Shown here in pieces: positions 1 through 6,700 of a stretch of DNA of 8,553 nt. The notes under the pieces were generated by a model that saw only the letters and a list, made by a program, of their open reading frames with translations, had not been told where the DNA came from and ran no database searches. This stretch comes from an uncultured bacterium (GTDB lineage Bacteria > Krumholzibacteriota > Krumholzibacteriia > LZORAL124-64-63), in assembly GCA_903847545.1 (NCBI GenBank), contig CAINDZ010000678.1, forward strand, positions 1 to 8,553, written 5' to 3'. How positions within the stretch are numbered: the stretch's first letter is position 1; every line of letters begins with the position of its first letter. The position numbers and the translations under genes are program-made.

Positions 1-2616
1 CATCGCGTCCACGCCGCTGCCGGGCACCACGACGGTGCTCACGGCCCCATCGGCGGCACGCGGGAAGCCGATCCTGACCGCGCCGCCAAGCCCCGCGCTG
101 CCCTGGTTCGCGAGGACCAGCCCGGTCCGCGTCGCCACCAGGAGGCGGTCGCCGGCGTCGGAGGCCAGGGACCAGACGCCCGTCACGACGCCGGACGGTT
201 CGAGGCCCCCGAGACCCAGCCAGGCCGAACCGACGGCCTCGCCGCCGGTGGCGAGCAGGCACACGTCATTCGGCGCGGCGCAGGCCAGGCGCAGCGTGCC
301 GCCCGAGTCGTACACGGGCACCGGCCCGCAGACCAGCGAGTCCGCGAGACCCGTCTGCCAGAGGAGGTCGACGGAAGCGCCCGTGCCCAGTCGCACCGCC
401 CTGACGTTGCCCTCGCGCAGCCCCAGGTACAGGTCGGTGGCGCCGCCGGGTTGGGGCACGGCCACCGGGGAACCGGCGAGCCTGTCGCCCAGCGCCAGGA
501 AGCCGCCGACCGGCCGTCCCGCCGCGCGGTTCCACCACTCGCGCCCGTCCTCGGTCACGGCGTACAGCGTCCCGTCGAACGGGGCCTCGCCGTGGTTCGT
601 GCCGGGCGCGTCGGCGAACACGAGCAGCCGCTTGCCCGACACCTCGAGCGGCGTCAGCGACTGCGGGTCGATCGCCCGTGGCCCCGCCGGCACGGCGCCC
701 GCGGCCGCCTCGGCCGCGATCGTCCACGGCAGGCCCGGCGGAACCTGCCCCAGCGTGGCCTTGAACTTCATCACCGAGGCCGTGCGCGTGCCGAACTTCC
801 CGATGTCCGACAGCGCCAGGTGCGACCACGAGCGGTCGTGCAGGCGCGTGTTCGGGAAGCCGTCGGCCGGCAGCGTGGTGAAGCCGGTGGCGATGCCGTC
901 GGGATCGTTCCCCCCGAACGGGTCGCGCCACGAGCCGTACCAGCCCAGCACGTAGGCGTTGAGCACGCCGATGTCCTGCAGGCCGTCGGCCTCCACCAGC
1001 TTCAGGCCGTCGCCGTCGGTGTTGATCGTGTTCGACGCGAGCCCCGCCTCGATGCGGTCCTCGTTCACGTGCCACACCAGCAGGCCGCCGGCGGGCAGGA
1101 AATAGTCGTAGAGGCCGCTGTTCTCCCACGTCTCGGTGTCGGGCACGTGGCCCGCCAGGTAGAGGATGACGCCGGTGCTGTCGTCGCGCTCGAACGACAG
1201 GTTGTCCCACGGCAAGGGTTCGTTGCCCGAGGCCACCCAGCGGTTCTCCATCAGGAACCACTCGCGCGGCGAAAGCCCGCCGCGCCACGCCTGCGGGTCG
1301 GTCGGGCGGAAGGCGCCGTAGCCCCCGGCCCACAGCGCGTAGTCCTCGCGCGGCACGCCCACGGCCGGCAGCCGGTACTCGGCGCTCTTGCCGTCGATCT
1401 CCTGCGTCTCGAGCCAGCCGAGGAACCACTTGTCCCACGCCGAGAGCGACGGCGGCAGCACGCCGCCCGCCACGACGTAGACCGTGTCGCCCTGGTCGGT
1501 GATCGCACCGAGCGTGGCCGACAGGTTCGTGCCCGAGTCCATCAGGTCCCAGATGCCCACCGACGGCAGCCCGCGCGAGCTGTCGTAGACGTCGGGCAGG
1601 CCGAGGGCATGGCCGAACTCGTGGTAGAACGCCGCGGCGATGCTGCCGGCGTAGCCGTCCTGGTTCGTCGTCTCGGGAATCACCGAGCACTCGGTCAGCG
1701 ATCCGGCCACGCCGTCCGAGCCGATGCTGGCCAGCGCCTGCGCATCGCCGAGGTTCACGAAGAACGTCGGGATGTCGTTCGGCGAGTCGCCGTTGACGTC
1801 GCTCTGCCAGTCGCTGCCCGCATGCACGAAGATGACGTACGTGAACGGGTCGTTGTCGTCGTAGTCGGCCAGGTTGACCGAGCCGTCGGCCGCCGTGCCC
1901 GCGTCGGTCGCGGTGATCATGTCGCGCACCAGCGACTCGAGGCCGACCATCGTCCAGAACTTGCCCGCGCCCGGGCCGTAGTCGGCGATGTCCCCCACGC
2001 GGTAGGCGTCCTGGTCGCCCTCGGGCAGCACGCGGCCCTCGATCTGCAGGCGGCGCCCGGACATGAACCGGTAGTACTCGCTCAGCCCCTGCAGGTGCGA
2101 CGCGAAGTAGGCCTTGTCGTGCGGCGGCGGGTCCACTTCCAGCGGGCCGGGAGCGGCCAGCGGGTCCAGCATGAAGTTGCCGCCCGCCGGGATGGTGGTC
2201 AGGTGCGGATCGCGGTTGCCGTCGAACGCGATGCGCACGAAGAGCACGCGCAGCGTGTCGGTGCCCGAGGCCGCCTTGTCGCGGTCGGCGCCAGCCGCCA
2301 GCAGCGCCGGGCCCAGCCCGCGCTCTGCCAGCAGGCGGTGCGACTTGCGCGAGACCTGCCGGTCGCCCAGCAGCTCGTGCACCGCGCGCCAGCGACGGAC
2401 GGACTCGCCCTGGCGTCGCAGTTCGCCGTCGATCAGGCGCCGGCCGCCGGTGGTGGCGGCAACCTGGTCCCAGTCCCAGCGGCGCGCCGGCAGCCGCTCC
2501 CAGCGCGGACCGGCGACCGCCTCGGCGACCAGCAGGACGGACAGGACGAAGACCGGCAGGACCGCCATGCCGCGGCCCCGGGGCCGCGGCCGGCAGTGGT
2601 CAGTCTTGAGCGGCAA
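1..2616 (-). CDS. Secreted M6-family (immune inhibitor A-like) zinc metalloprotease, 3' end beyond window
   Basis: The gene is open for 872 codons to the left edge with no stop, so its C-terminus is missing. It encodes a secreted zinc endopeptidase. The zinc site HEFGHALGLPD is at residues 332-342 (His332, catalytic Glu333, His336, Asp342), followed by a Met-turn-like GIWDLMDSGTN at 354-364. Other M6 hallmarks are LLVWHVNED around His516 and VEADG at 542-546. The start is taken as TTG at 2616: an in-frame TGA lies at 2634-2632, GAGGAG sits 7 nt upstream of the TTG, and this start gives a signal peptide with a basic n-region (Lys4, Arg9-Arg15), hydrophobic residues 17-31 and an AVA-G cleavage site near residue 35. 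The ATG at 2568 would remove the basic n-region and has no good ribosome-binding site. Residues from about 640 onward are rich in short beta-strand and Gly/Asp turns and may form a propeller-like domain, which is less certain. A sorting domain may lie beyond the window. It may be a client of the PorU/PorV-like pair upstream. Confidence 0.94.
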   Translation of the reverse strand, partial: MPLKTDHCRPRPRGRGMAVLPVFVLSVLLVAEAVAGPRWERLPARRWDWDQVAATTGGRRLIDGELRRQGESVRRWRAVHELLGDRQVSRKSHRLLAERGLGPALLAAGADRDKAASGTDTLRVLFVRIAFDGNRDPHLTTIPAGGNFMLDPLAAPGPLEVDPPPHDKAYFASHLQGLSEYYRFMSGRRLQIEGRVLPEGDQDAYRVGDIADYGPGAGKFWTMVGLESLVRDMITATDAGTAADGSVNLADYDDNDPFTYVIFVHAGSDWQSDVNGDSPNDIPTFFVNLGDAQALASIGSDGVAGSLTECSVIPETTNQDGYAGSIAAAFYHEFGHALGLPDVYDSSRGLPSVGIWDLMDSGTNLSATLGAITDQGDTVYVVAGGVLPPSLSAWDKWFLGWLETQEIDGKSAEYRLPAVGVPREDYALWAGGYGAFRPTDPQAWRGGLSPREWFLMENRWVASGNEPLPWDNLSFERDDSTGVILYLAGHVPDTETWENSGLYDYFLPAGGLLVWHVNEDRIEAGLASNTINTDGDGLKLVEADGLQDIGVLNAYVLGWYGSWRDPFGGNDPDGIATGFTTLPADGFPNTRLHDRSWSHLALSDIGKFGTRTASVMKFKATLGQVPPGLPWTIAAEAAAGAVPAGPRAIDPQSLTPLEVSGKRLLVFADAPGTNHGEAPFDGTLYAVTEDGREWWNRAAGRPVGGFLALGDRLAGSPVAVPQPGGATDLYLGLREGNVRAVRLGTGASVDLLWQTGLADSLVCGPVPVYDSGGTLRLACAAPNDVCLLATGGEAVGSAWLGLGGLEPSGVVTGVWSLASDAGDRLLVATRTGLVLANQGSAGLGGAVRIGFPRAADGAVSTVVVPGSGVDAM
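2569..2590. repeat. Perfect 22-bp GC-only palindrome at the start of the M6 protease gene
   Basis: The half-site GCCGCGGCCCC is followed directly by its exact reverse complement, and the dyad abuts the ATG at 2568. In RNA it could fold as a 9-bp stem with a CCGG loop. If translation starts at TTG 2616, the palindrome lies in codons 9-16 and encodes the Pro/Arg/Gly-rich n-region of the signal peptide. It could act as an mRNA structure near the start or as a protein-binding dyad. No U-run follows, so it is not a classical intrinsic terminator. Its role is not known from the sequence. Confidence 0.85.
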
Positions 2617-2623
2617 GGCCAGG

Positions 2624-2629
2624 CTCCTC
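2624..2629 (-). promoter_or_regulatory. Ribosome-binding site for the TTG start of the M6 protease
   Basis: GAGGAG on the minus strand ends 7 nt before the TTG at 2616, an ideal spacing. No comparable purine-rich site precedes the ATG at 2568, whose upstream bases are occupied by a GC palindrome. This decides the start in favour of TTG. Confidence 0.7.
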
Positions 2630-2670
2630 GCTCAGGGGGGTTGTACCTCGTCACGAACGCGGGCGCACCG

Positions 2671-3699
2671 CTAGAAGCGGTACGCCAGCGACAGGCGCGT
2701 CACGTTGGGCAGGCCCTGCGCCTGCGGCACCTTCGCGAAATCGAAGGCGATCGGCTGGCCGACCCAGCGATCGAGGTCCACGCCGAACCCGAGGGTCGAG
2801 TCCTTGATGTCGCCGTACTCGGCGCTCTTGTAGCCGAGGCGGACGTACAGCGAGCGCAGGTAGTTCCACTCCGCGCCCACGCCGTACTCCTTCTGCGACG
2901 TCTCGAGGCCGAACCCGTAGTCGTTGTCCTTCCACTTGTACAGCGGCACCAGGTAGTCGGCCACGAGCAGGAAGCCCATGTACTCGCTGTGGTACAGGCT
3001 GTGCGCCACGCCGATGGTCAGCTTGCGCGGCATCGGGTCGCTCTGGTCGGCGTCGACGTGCTTGATGTCCGGGCCGAGGTTGGCCACGGCGATGCCGATG
3101 TTCGACTTGATGGTGGGCACCTTCCACAGCACGCCGAGGTCGACGCCGAAGCTGTCGCCGCTGCCGCCACCCTGGGTGTCCTGCATCACGTTCGTCTCGG
3201 CCAGCTTGTCGCGGAAGTACTTCACGCCCAGGCCCACGCCCATGTTCGGCGACACGCGCACGCCGTAGCAGGCGCCGAATGCGAACATGTACGAGCGGAA
3301 CACGCCGGTGTCGGCGCCGTTCTCGTCGGTGCCCTGCTGCTGGCCCATGTCCAGGTAGTTCAGCGAGAAGCCCAGCGCGCCGTTGTCGCCCATCGGCGTC
3401 GCATAGCCGCCCCAGTACAGGCCGATGTCGTCGGCCAGGCCCTCGGCCAGGCTGGACTGCATGATGTGCACGTCGTGCGGCTGGTCGCGCTGCGGCAGGA
3501 AGCCCAGGCCGCCCGGGTTCCACCACTGCGCCGTGACGTCCTGCGCGAGGGCCGTGCCCGACTCGCCCAGCGCGTTGTAGCGCGCGCCGACCGGGAAGCT
3601 AAGGTTGATGGCGCCCGCGCCCGAGCCCGCCAGGGCCGAGCCGCAGATACCCGTCGCCAGGGCCGCCACCAGCACGACCGTCGTCAGCGTCCTCTTCAT
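2671..3699 (-). CDS. PorV/PorQ-family outer-membrane beta-barrel protein
   Basis: A 342-residue protein with a clear signal peptide: basic MKR, a hydrophobic core to about residue 18, and an ALA-G cleavage site after residue 24. The mature N-terminus has the family hallmark: FPVGARYNALGESGTAL followed by a WWNPGGLGFL segment, corresponding to the usual vGaR-amG-A...NPAgLa pattern. The rest alternates polar and hydrophobic residues with many aromatics and ends in LSLAYRF, as expected for an outer-membrane barrel with a C-terminal aromatic residue. PorV in type IX secretion binds cargo leaving the translocon and passes it to the PorU sortase, while PorQ is a paralogue in the attachment complex. 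The sequence supports the family, not which member. The neighbouring C25/PorU-like gene 63 nt upstream favours a PorV-like role. A strong Shine-Dalgarno precedes the ATG, and the length is normal for the family. Some PorV-family barrels in other lineages have unrelated or unknown functions. Confidence 0.92.
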   Translation of the reverse strand: MKRTLTTVVLVAALATGICGSALAGSGAGAINLSFPVGARYNALGESGTALAQDVTAQWWNPGGLGFLPQRDQPHDVHIMQSSLAEGLADDIGLYWGGYATPMGDNGALGFSLNYLDMGQQQGTDENGADTGVFRSYMFAFGACYGVRVSPNMGVGLGVKYFRDKLAETNVMQDTQGGGSGDSFGVDLGVLWKVPTIKSNIGIAVANLGPDIKHVDADQSDPMPRKLTIGVAHSLYHSEYMGFLLVADYLVPLYKWKDNDYGFGLETSQKEYGVGAEWNYLRSLYVRLGYKSAEYGDIKDSTLGFGVDLDRWVGQPIAFDFAKVPQAQGLPNVTRLSLAYRF

Positions 3700-3708
3700 G
3701 TCCGTCCT

Positions 3709-3714
3709 ACCTCC
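3709..3714 (-). promoter_or_regulatory. Strong ribosome-binding site of the PorV-like gene
   Basis: GGAGGT on the minus strand lies 9 nt before the ATG at 3699, with a second AGGA just downstream. It is the strongest Shine-Dalgarno in the window, which would suit an abundant outer-membrane protein. Confidence 0.75.
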
Positions 3715-3728
3715 AGTGGTTGTCCCCA

Positions 3729-3752
3729 GGGCCGGGACCCGTGTCCCCGCCC
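3729..3752. repeat. Inverted repeat in the spacer between the C25 and PorV-like genes
   Basis: On the plus strand the arm GGGCCGGGAC pairs with GTCCCCGCCC across the 4-nt loop CCGT, giving 9 pairs of 10 with one C-C mismatch. It begins 10 nt after the C25 stop codon and ends 14 nt before the Shine-Dalgarno of the next gene. The minus-strand RNA would form a stable hairpin, but no U-run follows. It is more likely an mRNA processing, stabilising or attenuating structure than a full intrinsic terminator. GC-rich sequence makes such repeats fairly common. Confidence 0.5.
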
Positions 3753-3762
3753 CCGCCGGCCA

Positions 3763-6700
3763 TCAACGCATGATGACCAGCTTGCCCGTCTTCGTGATCA
3801 CGCGCCCGTCCACCGAGGCGCCCTCGCCCCGCAGAACGAACAGATAGGTGCCGTTGGCGATCTCGTCGCCCTGGGCGTCGCGCCCGTCCCAGTCCAGGAT
3901 GCAGGGGCCGGCCTCCGCGGGCTCCGCGTGGAGCGTGCGCAGGCGATGGCCCGCCAACGTGTAGATGTCCCACTGCACGGCCATCGGGTCGCTCAACTCG
4001 CACAGGAGTCGGCACGGGCCGGCCGTCGGATTAGGGAAAACGGTAACGTCCTCGATGCCAACCACATCGGAGGGCACGATCTCGAAGCTGAGGGTGTCCG
4101 AGCCGACGTTCCCGAGGGCGTCGCTGGCGTGCAGCGCGGCCTTGTGGACCCCGCTCGCGAGGTCCTGCGGCAGCGGGTAGACCAGGCCGCCGCTGGTGTA
4201 GCTGTTCGGGTCGTAGGCGAAGGCCGACGTGACGTCGGTCATGCGTCCCGAGTCGTCCAGTTCCAGCATCAGCGAGTTGCCGGGGCTGGTGCCCAGCATC
4301 GCGATGCCCGAGGTGTCGACCAGCGAGGCGACCAGGGGGTCGCCCGGATGCACCCGGTGCCGGCCGTCGGCGAACGCCAGGTCGATGAGCGGCCCGCGGA
4401 CGTCGTCGATCGCGCCCAGCGACCCGCGCACCGCCGGCACGACCTTCACCGCGGCGTGCGCGCCGTCGGCGCCCTCGATCAGGAGCCGCACGCGCCCGTT
4501 GTCGCCGTAGCGCACCTGCGCGGGCACCTTGAACGGCACGACCAGGTCGCCGGTCCCCACGTCGCCCTCGCCGTCGAACACGGCCCCGCCGCCCTCGATC
4601 CACGTGGCGGTGCCTCCGAACGGCGTGTTCTGGTACGAGCGCGACGTCGAGCTTTCCTCGACCCGCAGGCGGTACCGGTCGCCCGCGGCAAGCGCGGCCT
4701 TGCCCGCGGCCGCCAGGACCACGACCTGGCGGGCGCCGGCCCGCAGGGTGTCCAGGCTGGCGGGCGCCAGCACGAGGTCGTCCACCGGGTGCGGCAGGCG
4801 CATCGCGGGGTCGCCCATCAGGTTGTAGCGCTGGCTGTTGGCCCGGTAGTCGAGCGAGCCCATCTGTCCCTTGGCCAGGCGCAGCGCCTCGCCGACGCTG
4901 CGGCCGGCGTCGACGTGCCGCGACGGGAACAGGTTGCGGAAGAAGGCCTCGGTGATCGCGTCGTTGTCGGTGCTCCAGCTGACCTGGCTGGCGCAGATGG
5001 TGCCGGCCGCGCCGCCGGCGGTGTAGCTGACGAACTGCTCGGCCATGGACAGGCGCGAGGGGCTGTCGAAGACGCCCACGTCGCAACTGAAGGCCACGAA
5101 GAGCGGCCGCCGGCCGCCGTTGCCCAGGTTGGCGATGTCGCGCGACTGGAAGATCTGCTCGTCGGCCAGGTTGTCCTCGGCGCCGTGGCCGACGTAGTAG
5201 TACAGCGTCGTCCCGGCGTTGAGGGCCGCGTTGATCGCCGCGCGCGCCGCGGGCTTGACGTTCGACGACGGCGGGAACGGGTAGTCGACGCCGTAGATCT
5301 TCGTCACGTCCACGCTGGCCGGCAGGTAGTTCGCGTTGATGTCCTCGGCCTCGCGCGTGTGCGTGTCCTCGCCGAAGACCGGGACCTGTCCCGAGCTGGG
5401 GCGGTTCACGTCGTCGGCCGTCAGCAGGATGCTGTTGCGCCACGGGCCCTCGGCCGGCGTGACCGCCTGCTCGATCGCGCGGTCGACCATGGCGTGGGCC
5501 TGCGTCGCATCCAGGGCCGGCAGGCGCCCGCACGCGACGTCGGGCAGGTCGAGGTCGTAGCGGTCGATGACCGACACCGGCGCCGTGTCGAACGAAACCA
5601 GCGCGTCGTCCGAGGCGAACGGCGTCTGGCGATTGAGCGCCACCGGGAAGATGGGGAAATAGTTGCGCACGACCGTCGGCACCAGGTCGTACAGGTCGAC
5701 CAGGGGCACCACGCCGCGATAGTTGCGGTAGTCGTGGCTGGCCTTGCCCACCAGGCACACGGCCTTCAGGCGCTGGCCGCCCTTCTCGTACACGCTGCGC
5801 AGGTAGTTGCGGATGGCCAGGGGATCCTTCTGGCCGCCCGAGTAGTTGTTGTAGATGGCCTCGGCCGTCACGGCGCGGCTGCGCGGCGAGGCGACGCCCG
5901 GCAGCACGGCGCCGCGGAATGCCGCGAGGTTCTGGCCCGGCACCGCCATGGCCGACGCCGCGACCACGACGTAGTCGACGTTGCCGTCGTCGTCCAGCAG
6001 CGACACCGGCAGCAGGCGCGAACCGCCGTCGACCGCCAACAGGCCCGCGGGCACGCTGGCCACGCAGTGCAGGTCGGCGCCCGGGTCGCGCACGACGCCG
6101 AGCGTCACCAGGCCCGTGCCCGGCGTGCCGACCAGGATGCGCGCCGAGTCGGGCCGCGAGACGTCCCAGACGACCGGCGTGATGCCGGTCGGGACCGCCA
6201 GCCGCAGGTCGGTGGCCGTGGCCGGCGCCGCGACCTGGTCGCCCCAGTGGGCGAACTCGAGCTGGCCGAAGGCCGGGTCGAGCGCCAGCGCCGTCCAGTA
6301 CAGCACGTCGAAGCTGTCGAGGGCGAGCGCCCGGCGGTTCGCCTGCGCCGCCGAGGCGTTCAGGACCGTGAACGTGTTGGAACCCCCGACCAGCGCCGTG
6401 GACTCGCCGCCGACGCGCACGCGGAGACTGTCGTTCTGCGTCGAGTACGTGATGGTCGTCGTGCCCGCCTGCGCCTGGTCGCCGTTGAGCCAGGCCTTGG
6501 CCGTGAAGACGAAGCCCGCCGAGTACAGGTCGTACATGCCGCGCACGTCGGCCACGAACTGCGTGGTCGAGCCGGCGACCGGCGTGCGCACCGTGAACTG
6601 GTCGGTGTGCGAGCTGAAGATGGAACTGTCCCAGGTCCAGTTGTCGGCCACCACGCCCATCGCGTCGGCGTACTGCTGCTCGAGGTGCAGCCGCAGCCGC

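Noticed and set aside
35..955. 306-codon open frame on the plus strand
   Set aside because: It is opposite the M6 gene and has the Ser/Pro/Arg-rich composition of an antisense shadow.
266..1690. 474-codon open frame on the minus strand
   Set aside because: It is out of frame with the M6 protease, whose frame contains HEFGH and other family motifs over the same bases. Its product is Arg/Gly-rich.
2651..3526. 291-codon open frame on the minus strand overlapping the PorV-like gene
   Set aside because: It is an alternate frame of the barrel gene, with no signal peptide, no barrel pattern and Arg-rich composition.
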